A DNA stretch of 64,000 nt from an uncultured Collinsella sp. (GCA_900757205.1 CAAENA010000017.1:10014-74013); one strand, 5' to 3'; positions 51,541 to 59,881 are shown, counted from the stretch's first letter. The notes: a model not told the origin generated them from the letters alone. Numbers and translations: made by a program.

Positions 51541-52650
51541 GTGGCAGTGAAGATTGAGCGGCGCAACGAGCCGACAGGCGAACAGCTAGCGGCTTCCGTA
51601 ATCCTAACAGGCGCTTCAGCGCTGCGCATGATGCGCGCCGAGCGCCGGCAGATGGGCTATATCAGCTGGAAGGACCTTAATCCCGATGAAGAGCGCCGTG
51701 TGCTGCGCACGTCGTCGCCCTCGACCGAGGATATCTATCTTCCTGACTTGGTGCGAATTGGAGCCAAAAGTGGCGAGGTGCAAGAAGATCTGTGCTTGCT
51801 GGTGGGATCTGCGGCGCAGCGCCGCCGCATGCCTGGCGTAGGCTGGTCCGTGTGTTCCGGGTTGCCCGCCGGCTCGATTCTAGAGGTGGAACCGGGGGTG
51901 TACAGTCTATCTCCCGAGGCCCTTTGTGTTGCCGTTGCGCGCGAGGTCGGCTGCATCCAGGCGTTTGCCCTGGCCCAGGAGCTGTGCTCTAAGATTTCAC
52001 TGAGCGACCGCGGGAAGTATCTGCCTCCCTACACCTCGCCTGTTGCGAATAAACTTGCAAAGGACAAGGACCAGCCAGCAGACGTGGGCTACTTTGAAGT
52101 CGAGCCGGTGCTGACGCCCGATCGCCTGGCAGATTACCTTGCGGCATGCAAGGGGAATGTGGCCAAACAGCTGCTGCGTCTGTGTCCCTATCTTTCGGAA
52201 AACCTGCTCTCGCCCATGGAGTGCATCATGCTCGCCCTGTTTTCGCTTCCGTTTTCCTATGGCGGGTTTGCCTGCGGGCCTTTTAAGACCGACTACAAGA
52301 TCGAGTTCGATGACCGTGCGCAGGCAATCTCGGGGATGCCTCATGCAGTTTGCGATGCGTATCAAGAGGCAGCCCGGTTTGACCTGGAATACAACGGTGA
52401 GCTGGGCCATTCCTCCCGGAGGGGACGTATCCATGATGAAAAACGCAACACGGGCTTGATTACTATGGGAATCGAGGTCGCGACGGTCAACAACGAAATG
52501 CTCTGCGACATGGAAGCGATGGAAGCGCTCGCATGGCGCATGCACCAGCGTATGCGAAAGCGGTACCGGAATCGTGTCGATGCCCGCAGGAAGAAGCAAG
52601 AGGCGTTGCTTAACACGCTGCGGGCGTGTTTTGGGCTTAAGCCGGTCTAA
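51541..52650 (+). CDS. hypothetical protein with DUF559/Vsr-like C-terminus (369 aa)
   Basis: GTG 51541 with GGGTGG upstream, ten bases after comF. The N-terminal part (about 1-250) is not recognised and contains GAKSGEVQEDLCLLVGSAAQRRRMP. The C-terminal 110 residues contain FDLEYNGELGHSSRRGRIHD, then KRNTGLITMGIEVATV, similar to the D-x-E-Y-D/N-G...H...D..R...L...G pattern of DUF559/Vsr-type endonuclease-fold domains. Nuclease activity is inference only. A tail of basic residues (QRMRKRYRNRVDARRKK) follows. It could be an abortive-infection-type regulator or nuclease; no partner gene is visible. Confidence 0.55.
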   Translation: MAVKIERRNEPTGEQLAASVILTGASALRMMRAERRQMGYISWKDLNPDEERRVLRTSSPSTEDIYLPDLVRIGAKSGEVQEDLCLLVGSAAQRRRMPGVGWSVCSGLPAGSILEVEPGVYSLSPEALCVAVAREVGCIQAFALAQELCSKISLSDRGKYLPPYTSPVANKLAKDKDQPADVGYFEVEPVLTPDRLADYLAACKGNVAKQLLRLCPYLSENLLSPMECIMLALFSLPFSYGGFACGPFKTDYKIEFDDRAQAISGMPHAVCDAYQEAARFDLEYNGELGHSSRRGRIHDEKRNTGLITMGIEVATVNNEMLCDMEAMEALAWRMHQRMRKRYRNRVDARRKKQEALLNTLRACFGLKPV

Positions 52651-52686
52651 TTCACGTCGAAAATAGGGGGTTAATCATATGCCCTG

Positions 52687-52901
52687 GCCAAAATATGGCA
52701 AATATGAGTACTGTCACTAAATCAGTAACAGCAAAATCAAGGAATTTAGGACTCGGAGGCGTCATAAAGTAAGAAGATAATAAACAAATGTAGAATAACT
52801 AAGCATCAGGTTGGCGACACTGAGCGCAAAATCTGTCCGAGAGGCCAAAATTGCCTGTTACTAAATTGGTGACAGTACTCATATTTGCCATTTTTTGGCC
52901 A
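52687..52901. mobile_element. MITE-like element with 47-bp terminal inverted repeats
   Basis: Left end 52687-52733 and right end 52855-52901 are inverted copies with only a few mismatches (TGGCCAAAAtATGGCAAAT and the stretch CAAATATGAGTACTGTCAC at the left). The 121-base centre is AT-rich in part and has no open gene. No transposase and no clear target-site duplication were seen. Confidence 0.75.
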
Positions 52902-52902
52902 C

Positions 52903-52950
52903 GGCACCCTAGGAAGGGTGCCCCGGAGCTCCCCGTAGGGGAGCTCCGGG
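52903..52950. terminator. two adjacent hairpins next to the MITE
   Basis: GGCACCCT-AGGA-AGGGTGCC at 52903-52922 and CCCGGAGCTCCCC-GTA-GGGGAGCTCCGGG at 52922-52950 form perfect stems. No T-run follows, so these may be structural ends of an inserted element or a terminator of low efficiency. Confidence 0.5.
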
Positions 52951-53022
52951 CTTCATAGGGGCACGAATAGCCCACTCCGACCTGCAAAATCTGTGCGCAC
53001 GATGCGAATGACGCCCTTAACC

Positions 53023-53051
53023 TTAAACTTTAGCTTGAACTTAGCTATAAT
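53023..53051 (+). promoter_or_regulatory. strong promoter upstream of structured RNA
   Basis: TTAAAC at 53023-53028 and TATAAT (perfect -10) at 53046-53051 are 17 bases apart; transcription would start near 53058. It lies inside an AT-rich tract with repeated CTTAAC/CTTGAAC words. Confidence 0.75.
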
Positions 53052-53057
53052 GCGCTA

Positions 53058-53376
53058 CGTTCCTGCCAGGCTGTGGTTGCGGACGGACGAAATGCCCGTC
53101 CTAGTCCAAGACAGACGCGGTCAAAGGGATCCACGTAAGCGACCGCGTGCGCGCGGCGCGATCATGGCGCGTCCTAGATGTAAGCCGCACCGTCCGTTCT
53201 ACTTTCTTTGGGGCAATACCGCCTCGCGGGCGAGCGGGCCAGTCGTGAAGGTGGCTGCGGCCTCCCGAGCAAACACCCCGGTGCGCAAGTGTGGGGTCAA
53301 ATACCAGGTCAGCTGGTGGGAACAACCCGATATTCCGCGCAACGCACGGATCGTATACGACACAGAAGGCAGGGTA
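53058..53376 (+). ncRNA. structured RNA between comF and hpf, candidate raiA-motif RNA
   Basis: About 315 nt downstream of a strong promoter. Its ends pair: CCTGCC (53062-53067) with GGCAGG (53368-53373), CTGTG (53071-53075) with CACAG (53361-53365) and GTTGCG (53076-53081) with CGCAAC (53338-53343). Internal hairpins include CGCGGTC...GACCGCG (53115-53146) and CCAG...CTGG near 53303. The region is also open as a reading frame to the lipoprotein, but that extension has no signal or homologous look. The raiA-motif RNA of Firmicutes and Actinobacteria is known to lie between comFC and raiA (hpf); the placement and size agree. Identity was not checked by alignment. Confidence 0.55.
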
Positions 53377-53382
53377 GTGGAC

Positions 53383-54408
53383 ATGGTGAGGGGCAGCTTG
53401 ATGCACGCGGCTCGGTTAGGTGCTGGGACCGCAGCGGTCATTGCCGTTTTGGGCCTGAGCGGATGCGCGTTCAACCCGCTGTCTACGTTCACGACTCCCA
53501 CGATCGACCAGATCGAGTACGAGACCGTCACGCCCACGGTGTCGGACGATGCCCTGGTTACTCCCGGAACCCTGACGGTCGCCCTCGATACTTCCGATGC
53601 GCCGCAGGCAATGCAGGGCGCCGACGGCGAGCTTACGGGGTATGCAGTCGACGCTGCCCGCGCCCTCGCAAGCCGCATGGGCCTTAAGGTCGCCTTTGTC
53701 GATGCGTCCTCGGCAGGTTCCGCGCTCGGCGACAAAAAGGCCGATATCTTTATCGGCGAGATCAACTCCACGGACGGGGACGTTAGCTCGCTCGGCACCT
53801 GCCTGTACGATGCCGCTTCCGTGTTCGGTAAAACCAGCGATGGTGGGTCGCTAAGCGTTTCCACCGATACCCTTAACACGTCTACTCTGGGTGTCCAGAT
53901 GTCCTCGGCCTCGCAGGAGGCGCTTGCTAAGCAGAGCATCACCGCCAACCAAAAGACCTACTCCAACATCAACGAGTGCTTTGAGGCGCTCGAGTCTGGC
54001 GAGGTCGACTATGTGATCTGCGACTCCACAGCCGGCGGCTATCTTGCACGCCTGATGAGCGAGATCTCCTATGTCGGTGCGCTCGAGGCGCCCTCGACGC
54101 TTGGTGTTGCAGGCCTTTCGTCCAATGACGAACTGTGTCGTGCCGTGAGCGATGCCCTCGACGGTATTACGGCCGACGGCACGCTCGAGGCGGTCCACTG
54201 CGTCTGGTACGGCACGATGCCCTACGACCTCACCACTAAGACGGTTTCGGGCGCTAACGTGCAGCCGGGCGACTCTGAGTCCAGCGAGACCACATCCTCC
54301 GGCAGCGAGTCCTCCGATTCCAACAATGAGACCGCATCCTCCGAAGACAAATCGTCCAGCCAGGAAGACACCATCACCGACGACGACATTAACAAGCTTA
54401 ATAGCTAG
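53383..54408 (+). CDS. lipoprotein resembling a periplasmic solute-binding protein (341 aa)
   Basis: Starts at ATG 53383 (or ATG 53401, six codons later, which has GAGGGG at a better distance). The N-terminus MVRGSLMHAARLGAGT leads to VLGLSGC, a lipobox whose Cys becomes lipidated. After that, PGTLTVALDTSDAPQAM and GELTGYAVDAARALASRMGL match the first lobe of family 3 solute-binding proteins; the second lobe is shorter. The C-terminus is a Ser/Asp/Glu-rich tail ending DDDINKLNS. No ABC permease is adjacent. A surface sensor or binding protein attached to the membrane is inferred. A terminator follows. Confidence 0.75.
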   Translation: MVRGSLMHAARLGAGTAAVIAVLGLSGCAFNPLSTFTTPTIDQIEYETVTPTVSDDALVTPGTLTVALDTSDAPQAMQGADGELTGYAVDAARALASRMGLKVAFVDASSAGSALGDKKADIFIGEINSTDGDVSSLGTCLYDAASVFGKTSDGGSLSVSTDTLNTSTLGVQMSSASQEALAKQSITANQKTYSNINECFEALESGEVDYVICDSTAGGYLARLMSEISYVGALEAPSTLGVAGLSSNDELCRAVSDALDGITADGTLEAVHCVWYGTMPYDLTTKTVSGANVQPGDSESSETTSSGSESSDSNNETASSEDKSSSQEDTITDDDINKLNS

Positions 54409-54725
54409 TTATTGCTAGGGGTGGTGTCTCCTATGCGCTAGGAGAGATGCCCCTTCACGGTTTCAACACGCACTGCCGGGCTTCCCCAATAGGGGAGCCC
54501 GGCTTTTTCATCTCTATAAAACCAGCAGGTCAAAGCCAATTTTCGGGACCAAATACAAAGTCGCCGGTTCCCTCCTATAGCGCACTTTGCCACAGAAAAG
54601 TGCGAGACTTCGGTATGCGGTATCAAGCAGTCGTTATTCGGGTCTTTAGGAATCCGCGTGATTAAATGCACGGCAATGGGTACATAGCCAGTACAGTAAG
54701 TCCCCGAGGCAGATTGGAGCCACGT
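54409..54725 (+). other. intergenic region upstream of hpf
   Basis: About 317 bases. It holds the lipoprotein terminator at 54475-54508. The remaining 200 bases contain no supported gene and no clear promoter; a ribosome site GGAG is at about 54715. Confidence 0.5.
54475..54508 (+). terminator. Rho-independent terminator after the lipoprotein gene
   Basis: GCCGGGCTTCCCC pairs with GGGGAGCCCGGC around AATA, then TTTTT at 54504-54508. Confidence 0.9.
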
Positions 54726-55310
54726 ATGGATATCAAGGTTTCTGGACGCAAGACGACGGTAACCGATGCTCTGCGTGCGCATGTGGATGAGAAGATCGGC
54801 GAGGCGCTCAAGGTTTTCGATATCGAGCCCATGACGGTCGACGTTGTACTTCGTTATGAGAAGAACCCCTCGAACCCCAACCCGGCAATCGTCGAGGTTA
54901 CGGTTCGTGCCCGCGGTTCGGTAATTCGCGTTGCCGAGCACGGTGCAGATATGTACGCCGCCATCGACCTCTCTGCCGATAAGGTCACCCGCCAGCTGCG
55001 TAAGTTCAAGACCAAGGTCGTGGACAACCGCCAGGGCGGTGCCAGCGCCGCGGATGTCGCGCCGGTCGAGCGCGTCGAGGATCTGGCCGACCTGCTGCTG
55101 CCCGAGGAGGAGGACGACCTGCTCGTCCGCGAGAAGGTTATCGACGTCACCCCGATGACTGAGGAGCAGGCGCTGGTGCAGACCGATCTGCTCGGCCACG
55201 ACTTCTACGTGTTCGAGAACGCGACGACTGGCCTCATCAATGTGGTGTATCACCGTAAGAATGGTGGATATGGCATCATCAAGCCCCGCATCGAAACACT
55301 TGACGAGTAA
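54726..55310 (+). CDS. hpf: ribosome hibernation promoting factor, long form
   Basis: A 194-aa long HPF (RaiA family) that binds the 30S subunit in stationary phase and dimerises 70S ribosomes through its C-terminal domain. The N-terminal domain starts MDIKVSGRKTTVTDALRAHV and has basic helices (KFKTKVVDN); the C-terminal domain includes VIDVTPMTEEQALVQTDLLG and NVVYHRKNGGYGIIKP. The ATG at 54726 is chosen over one 60 bases upstream. Its position downstream of comF, an RNA and a lipoprotein supports the raiA-motif idea. Confidence 0.95.
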   Translation: MDIKVSGRKTTVTDALRAHVDEKIGEALKVFDIEPMTVDVVLRYEKNPSNPNPAIVEVTVRARGSVIRVAEHGADMYAAIDLSADKVTRQLRKFKTKVVDNRQGGASAADVAPVERVEDLADLLLPEEEDDLLVREKVIDVTPMTEEQALVQTDLLGHDFYVFENATTGLINVVYHRKNGGYGIIKPRIETLDE

Positions 55311-55339
55311 AATACGTTAACTTGCATGAGTTAACGGTT

Positions 55340-55371
55340 GGCGGCCATCCCATGCGGGTGGCCGCCTTTTT
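55340..55371 (+). terminator. Rho-independent terminator after hpf
   Basis: GGCGGCCATCC pairs with GGGTGGCCGCC around CATGC, then TTTTT. Confidence 0.9.
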
Positions 55372-55389
55372 ACGTAAGGAGTCGCTTTG

Positions 55390-56343
55390 ATGGACAAGGC
55401 CGCATCCGCCGGTCATTCGGACCGTTGCCGCATCGTCGTCGATACCTGCTGCGACTTTAGCCCCGAGGTCGCCGCGAACCTCGATGTCGATATCCTGGGT
55501 TTCCCCTTCATTATCGATGGCGAGGAGCGTACGGACGACATCTGGTCGAGCATGAGCCCTAAGGAGTTCTACGACCGCATGCGCGCCGGTGCCCGCGTGT
55601 CCACCTCGGCTGTGTCGCTCGGTCGCTATATCGAGTTCTTTACCGAGTGCGCCAAAGAGGGCACGCCCACGGTCTACCTGTGCTTTACCTCGGCGCTGTC
55701 GTCGAGCTACAACTCCGCGTGCCAGGCGGCAGATGCCGTGCGCGCCGAGTATCCCAACTTTGAGCTCTACGTGGTCGACAACGCTCTGCCCTGCGCGACC
55801 GGCGCGCTCTTGGCGCTCGAGGCCGTGCGCCAGCGTTCGGCGGGACTGACCGCCAAGCAGCTGGTCGACTGGGCAAACGAGGCTAAGACCTATGTCCACG
55901 GTTACTTTACGCTCGAGAGCTTTGACGCGCTGGCTGCCGGCGGCCGCATTCCGCCCGCGGCGGCACAGCTCACGGCAAAGCTCGACGTCAAACCCGAGCT
56001 GTCCTACGACCTGGCCGGCTCGCTGTCGCTGATCGGCGTCAACCGCGGTCGCAAGAAGGCGCTCAAGTCCATTCTCAAGTCGTTCCGCGAGAACTATGTG
56101 CCCGATCGCACCATGCCCATCGCCATTATGACGGCCGATGCCGAAAAGGACGGCGACTGGCTCGAAGCCGCCATCCGCAAGGAGGAGGGTTGCGCCGACG
56201 TCACGATCATTCGCAGCTCCGTGGGTCCCACCATTGGCTCGCACGTGGGCCCCGGCATGGTGGCACTTGCGTTTTGGGGCAAGAACCGCGCCGAGAAAGC
56301 CTCGCTTTCCGACCGCATCGCGCGCCGTGTGCGCGGTGAGTAG
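55390..56343 (+). CDS. DegV-family fatty-acid-binding protein
   Basis: A 317-aa DegV protein; the family binds fatty acids, and its FakB members work with the kinase FakA in exogenous fatty-acid use. The N-terminal domain has VVDTCCDFSPEVAANLDVD and STSAVSLGRY; the C-terminal domain ends GPTIGSHVGPGMVALAFWG. The ATG at 55390 follows a ribosome site AAGGAG. No FakA gene is nearby. The start TTG one codon earlier is not used. Confidence 0.9.
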   Translation: MDKAASAGHSDRCRIVVDTCCDFSPEVAANLDVDILGFPFIIDGEERTDDIWSSMSPKEFYDRMRAGARVSTSAVSLGRYIEFFTECAKEGTPTVYLCFTSALSSSYNSACQAADAVRAEYPNFELYVVDNALPCATGALLALEAVRQRSAGLTAKQLVDWANEAKTYVHGYFTLESFDALAAGGRIPPAAAQLTAKLDVKPELSYDLAGSLSLIGVNRGRKKALKSILKSFRENYVPDRTMPIAIMTADAEKDGDWLEAAIRKEEGCADVTIIRSSVGPTIGSHVGPGMVALAFWGKNRAEKASLSDRIARRVRGE

Positions 56344-56435
56344 ACAGGCGCTACGACCACAGGCGCCCCGCAGCTCAAGCTCCGGCGCTGAGTATTCAAC
56401 CTGGTAACAACACCCAACCCAAAAGGAAAGGTTTC

Positions 56436-57515
56436 ATGGCAAACAAGCTCTCCGTCGCATTCATCGGCACCGGAATCATGGGTGCCCCCATCGCCGGCCA
56501 CATCCTGGATGCTGGCTATCCTGTCACGGTCAACAACCGCACCAAGTCCAAGGCCGCCGCGCTAATCGAGCGCGGTGCCGCCTGGGCCGATACGCCGGCC
56601 GATGCCGTGGCGAACGCCGATGTCGTCTTTACCATGGTGGGCTATCCCTCCGAGGTCGAGGAGCTCTACCTGGCGGGCGACGGCCTGCTCGCCTGCACTA
56701 AGCCCGGCGCGGTCTTGATCGACCTCACCACGAGCTCGCCCGAGCTGGCGCGCGACATTGCCGAGGCCGCTCAGGTTTCCGGCCGCATGGCGTTTGACTG
56801 CCCCGTCACCGGCGGCGAGTCGGGTGCTATCGCCGGCACGCTTACGGCTATCGTGGGCGCCACCGAGAACGACATTGCTCCGGTCCGCGATATCCTTTCC
56901 ACCTTTGCGGCAACCATCTGCTGCTTCGACGGCGCCGGCAAGGGCCAGGCTGCCAAGCTCGCCAACCAGGTGTCGCTGGGTGCCTGCATGGTCGGCATGG
57001 CAGACGCCATGGCATTTGCCGAGCTGAGCGGCCTTGACCTGGAGAAGACCCGCCAGATGATCCTGGGCGGCACCGGCAAGTCCGGCGCTATGGAGAGCCT
57101 GGCGCCCAAGGCGCTCGATGGCGACTACAAGCCCGGCTTTATGGTCGAGCACTTCATTAAGGACCTGCGTCTGGCGCTCGCCTACGCCGATGACCGCGAG
57201 CTCGCGCTGCCCGGCGCTGACGTGGCCTTTACGCTCTACGACATGCTCGACGCTATCGGTGGCGCCAAGCTGGGCACCCAGGCCATCACGGTCCTCTATA
57301 AGGAGGAGGCCGATGCCATCGCCGCCGGTCTGGACTGGTCGCAGTATCGTCCCGAGGAACACGGTGCTCACGAGGAAGGCTGCGGTTGCGGCGAGCACGG
57401 CGAGGACCATGAGTGCGGTTGTGGCCATCACCATGGCGAGGACCACGAGTGCTGCGGTGGCCACGGCCATGACGACGGCCACGAGTGCTGCTGCGGCCAC
57501 CATCACGGGGAGTAG
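56436..57515 (+). CDS. 3-hydroxyisobutyrate dehydrogenase-like oxidoreductase with His/Cys-rich tail
   Basis: A 359-aa beta-hydroxyacid dehydrogenase. The NAD(P) site is FIGTGIMGAPIAG (about residues 9-21). DCPVTGGESGA and the catalytic-lysine region GKGQAAKLANQ follow. The core would end at about 300. Residues 309-359 are a tail of about 50 residues made of HGAHEEGCGCGEHGEDHECG-like units rich in His and Cys, with no counterpart in the usual enzymes, which suggests nickel, zinc or copper binding. It heads a four-gene operon; the next gene starts five bases after its stop. Confidence 0.88.
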   Translation: MANKLSVAFIGTGIMGAPIAGHILDAGYPVTVNNRTKSKAAALIERGAAWADTPADAVANADVVFTMVGYPSEVEELYLAGDGLLACTKPGAVLIDLTTSSPELARDIAEAAQVSGRMAFDCPVTGGESGAIAGTLTAIVGATENDIAPVRDILSTFAATICCFDGAGKGQAAKLANQVSLGACMVGMADAMAFAELSGLDLEKTRQMILGGTGKSGAMESLAPKALDGDYKPGFMVEHFIKDLRLALAYADDRELALPGADVAFTLYDMLDAIGGAKLGTQAITVLYKEEADAIAAGLDWSQYRPEEHGAHEEGCGCGEHGEDHECGCGHHHGEDHECCGGHGHDDGHECCCGHHHGE

Positions 57516-57520
57516 CGCCT

Positions 57521-57949
57521 ATGAGCTGGACGTTCGTGGTGCTTGCGCTGGTGCTCTTTCTCTTTGCGATCTACATCGGCTTTTTGTGCGGCCAGTGGGC
57601 CTGCGAAAAGCGCGTGATCACCAAGCGCGACTACTGGATTGCCAACTTTGCAGGAGCGGCGGCAGTCGTCCTGCTGACCTGGGTGTTCTCGCTGTTCCCG
57701 CTGGTGCAGTTTGCGCCGATCGGCTGGCTCGGTGGCTTTATCGCCGGCCTTAAGATGAGCTTTGGCGAGTCCGTCGGTCCGTGGCGCAAGCACGACGAGG
57801 TCTTTAACGTCAACAAGGCTCATCGAGCCGCCGCCGACGCGGGCGATGCCGAGGAACGCCGCCGTGCACGTCGCAATGGCGCGGCCGACCGACAGCTCAT
57901 CTCGGTCACCGATGACAGCAAGGGTGCTGGCAAGCACGCCAAGAAATAA
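57521..57949 (+). CDS. small membrane protein (142 aa)
   Basis: ATG 57521, five bases after the dehydrogenase. Three hydrophobic segments lie at about residues 3-25, 43-62 and 66-78. A basic, charged C-terminal half (about 80-142: EERRRARRNGAAD...KGAGKHAKK) should face the cytoplasm. No known motif; family not recognised. It is part of the same transcript as the HEAT-repeat protein and isocitrate dehydrogenase. Confidence 0.7.
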   Translation: MSWTFVVLALVLFLFAIYIGFLCGQWACEKRVITKRDYWIANFAGAAAVVLLTWVFSLFPLVQFAPIGWLGGFIAGLKMSFGESVGPWRKHDEVFNVNKAHRAAADAGDAEERRRARRNGAADRQLISVTDDSKGAGKHAKK

Positions 57950-57964
57950 AAAGAAGAGGTAACT

Positions 57965-58663
57965 ATGGCAGAAAACAAAGACGAACAGCTCACCGACGAG
58001 GAGCTGGCACAGCTCCAGCTGGCAGAGGAGAACGAGAACGCCGTCGACCGTCTGGTCCAGGAGCTCGGCTGCCCCACGCGCCGCATCCGCCAGTTTGCCG
58101 CCCGCGTGCTGCACCTGCTTGCCGAGCGCGATCCGCAGCGCGTCGAGCCCTGCGTACCCGCGCTGATCGAGGCGCTCGACCGCCCCGAGGCGCAGACCCG
58201 CTGGGAGGCCCTCGATGCCCTGACGGCGCTCGCCACCACCTGCCCCGAGCAGCTGGGCGATGCCTTTGAGGGCGCCGAGACCGCACTGTTCGACGAGATC
58301 TCCTCCACGCTGCGCTATGCCGCCTTCCGCCTGCTGTGCGTGTGGGGTGCCACGAGCGTCGAGCGTTCGCGCGAGGCTTGGCCCATCCTGGACGAGGCCA
58401 TCCAGTGCTACCACGGCGACCTCGAGTATCGCGACATGCTCGGTTGCCTGTACGAGTTTTGCCAGGGCGAGATCGACGCCGAGGTTGCCGAGAAGCTCGC
58501 GCTGCGCCTTAAGTTCGATGCCGAGAACGGTAAGGGCAGCTATCTCAAGGCCCGTTCGAGCGAGATTTGCGAAATGCTTGTTAAACGTTTTGGCCTGGAT
58601 CTCTCCAAAAAGAAGAAGCGTGCTAGCGTTAAAAAATCTGACGACGCCGAAGACGAGGAGTAA
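57965..58663 (+). CDS. HEAT-repeat protein (232 aa)
   Basis: The sequence is built from two-helix repeats (for example RIRQFAARVLHLLAERDP, RWEALDALTALATTCPEQ and LRYAAFRLLCVWGATS), the HEAT pattern, between residues about 25 and 150. A second helical region and a basic, then acidic C-terminus (KKKKRASVKKSDDAEDEE) follow. HEAT proteins act as scaffolds for protein or nucleic-acid partners. The start at 57965 follows AAGAGG. It is inside the four-gene operon; its partner is unknown. Confidence 0.75.
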   Translation: MAENKDEQLTDEELAQLQLAEENENAVDRLVQELGCPTRRIRQFAARVLHLLAERDPQRVEPCVPALIEALDRPEAQTRWEALDALTALATTCPEQLGDAFEGAETALFDEISSTLRYAAFRLLCVWGATSVERSREAWPILDEAIQCYHGDLEYRDMLGCLYEFCQGEIDAEVAEKLALRLKFDAENGKGSYLKARSSEICEMLVKRFGLDLSKKKKRASVKKSDDAEDEE

Positions 58664-58669
58664 CAGATT

Positions 58670-59755
58670 ATGGCGCACGATGTAGTCCTGATTCCCGGTG
58701 ACGGCATCGGTCCCGAGATTACGCAGGCCATGCGCCGCGTGGTCGAGGCCACCGGTGTCCAGATCAATTGGAACGTCCAGGAGGCCGGCGCCGGCGTCAT
58801 GGACGAGTTTGGCACGCCGCTGCCCCAACATGTGCTCGATGCGGTTGCCGAGACTAAGGTCGCCATCAAGGGGCCCATCACCACGCCGGTCGGCACGGGT
58901 TTCCGCAGCGTCAATGTTGCTCTGCGTAAGCACTTCGATCTGTACGCCTGCGTGCGCCCCTGCCTGTCGCAGCCGGGCGACGGCTCGCGCTTCCGTGACG
59001 TCGACCTGGTCATCGTGCGCGAGAACACCGAGGACCTCTACGCCGGTATCGAGTTCGATGAGGGCGCTGCCGAGGTCGAGGAGCTTTCGCAGCTCGTCGA
59101 GCGCTCGGGCCAGAAGACCTTCGCCGCGGATTCCGCCATCTCGATCAAACCCATCTCCATCGCCAAGAGCCGCCGCATTGTGGAGTACGCCTTTGAGTAC
59201 GCCCGCCGTTGCGGTCGCAAAAAGGTGACGGCCGTGCACAAGGCCAACATCATGAAGGCAACCGACGGCCTGTTCCTGCGCGTTGCGCGCGAGGTGGCCG
59301 CCAACTATCCCGACATTGAGTTCAACGACAAGATCGTCGACGCCACCTGCATGGGCCTGGTCCAGAACCCCAACGACTTCGATGTCCTGGTGCTGCCCAA
59401 CCTGTACGGCGACATCGTGAGCGACCTGTGCGCCGGCCTGGTGGGCGGCTTAGGGATGGCCCCCGGCTCCAACATCGGCGCCGACTGCGCCATTTTCGAG
59501 GCGACGCACGGCTCCGCGCCCGATATCGCTGGCAAGGATATCGCCAACCCCACGGCCGAGATCCTGTCTGCCGCGATGATGCTCGATCACCTGGGCGAGA
59601 ACGACGCCGCCAATCGTATTCGCGCCGCCGTCTCCGCCACGCTCGACGAGGGCAAGCAGGTTACCGGCGACGTGCGTCGTGCCCAGACCGGCTCCGTTGA
59701 GGGTGCCGTGGGCACGCAGGCCTTTGCCGATGCCGTTATCGCGCACCTGGTCTAA
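58670..59755 (+). CDS. NAD-dependent isocitrate/isopropylmalate dehydrogenase family protein
   Basis: A 361-aa beta-decarboxylating dehydrogenase. [11 protein letters not shown] starts the protein; substrate-binding [29 protein letters not shown], the NLYGDIVSD motif and [20 protein letters not shown] follow. The ALRK/YACVRP and ENTEDLY elements fit isocitrate dehydrogenase of the NAD type better than isopropylmalate dehydrogenase. It makes 2-oxoglutarate from isocitrate. It is the last gene of the operon, six bases after the HEAT gene. No aconitase or citrate synthase is nearby. Confidence 0.88.
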   Translation: MAHDVVLIPGDGIGPEITQAMRRVVEATGVQINWNVQEAGAGVMDEFGTPLPQHVLDAVAETKVAIKGPITTPVGTGFRSVNVALRKHFDLYACVRPCLSQPGDGSRFRDVDLVIVRENTEDLYAGIEFDEGAAEVEELSQLVERSGQKTFAADSAISIKPISIAKSRRIVEYAFEYARRCGRKKVTAVHKANIMKATDGLFLRVAREVAANYPDIEFNDKIVDATCMGLVQNPNDFDVLVLPNLYGDIVSDLCAGLVGGLGMAPGSNIGADCAIFEATHGSAPDIAGKDIANPTAEILSAAMMLDHLGENDAANRIRAAVSATLDEGKQVTGDVRRAQTGSVEGAVGTQAFADAVIAHLV

Positions 59756-59816
59756 GGCATGCAGGCTGCAAACGCCTAAATAGTACTTAAGTGTTTGCGT
59801 ATAACCTAAGAATCAA

Positions 59817-59845
59817 TACGCCCGGCGCTCCGTCGGGCGTATTCT
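59817..59845 (+). terminator. Rho-independent terminator after the isocitrate dehydrogenase gene
   Basis: AATACGCCCG pairs with CGGGCGTATT around GCGCTCCGT; CTATT follows. Confidence 0.8.
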
Positions 59846-59881
59846 ATTGAGGACTATGTTTCCTAACAAGGAGTAACTGAT

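Larger units (their letters stand above)
52651..53057. other. intergenic region with MITE-like element and hairpins
   Basis: After the DUF559-like gene there is a 215-bp element with inverted ends (52687-52901), then two GC-rich hairpins, then a promoter at 53023-53051 that drives the structured RNA. No gene is supported in it. Confidence 0.6.

Noticed and set aside
52799..52987. Short minus-strand open frame across the MITE right end
   Set aside because: Created by inverted-repeat sequence and hairpins; no start signal and no conserved product.
53101..53200. Possible T-box or ribosomal-protein L10 leader in the structured RNA
   Set aside because: No GGGTGG-type T-box sequence and no downstream aminoacyl-tRNA synthetase or rplJ gene; the comF-hpf setting fits raiA-motif RNA better.
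53058..53382. Protein-coding extension of the lipoprotein upstream to 52993
   Set aside because: The extra 130 codons would precede a clear lipobox signal sequence and lie over a strong promoter and a paired RNA structure.
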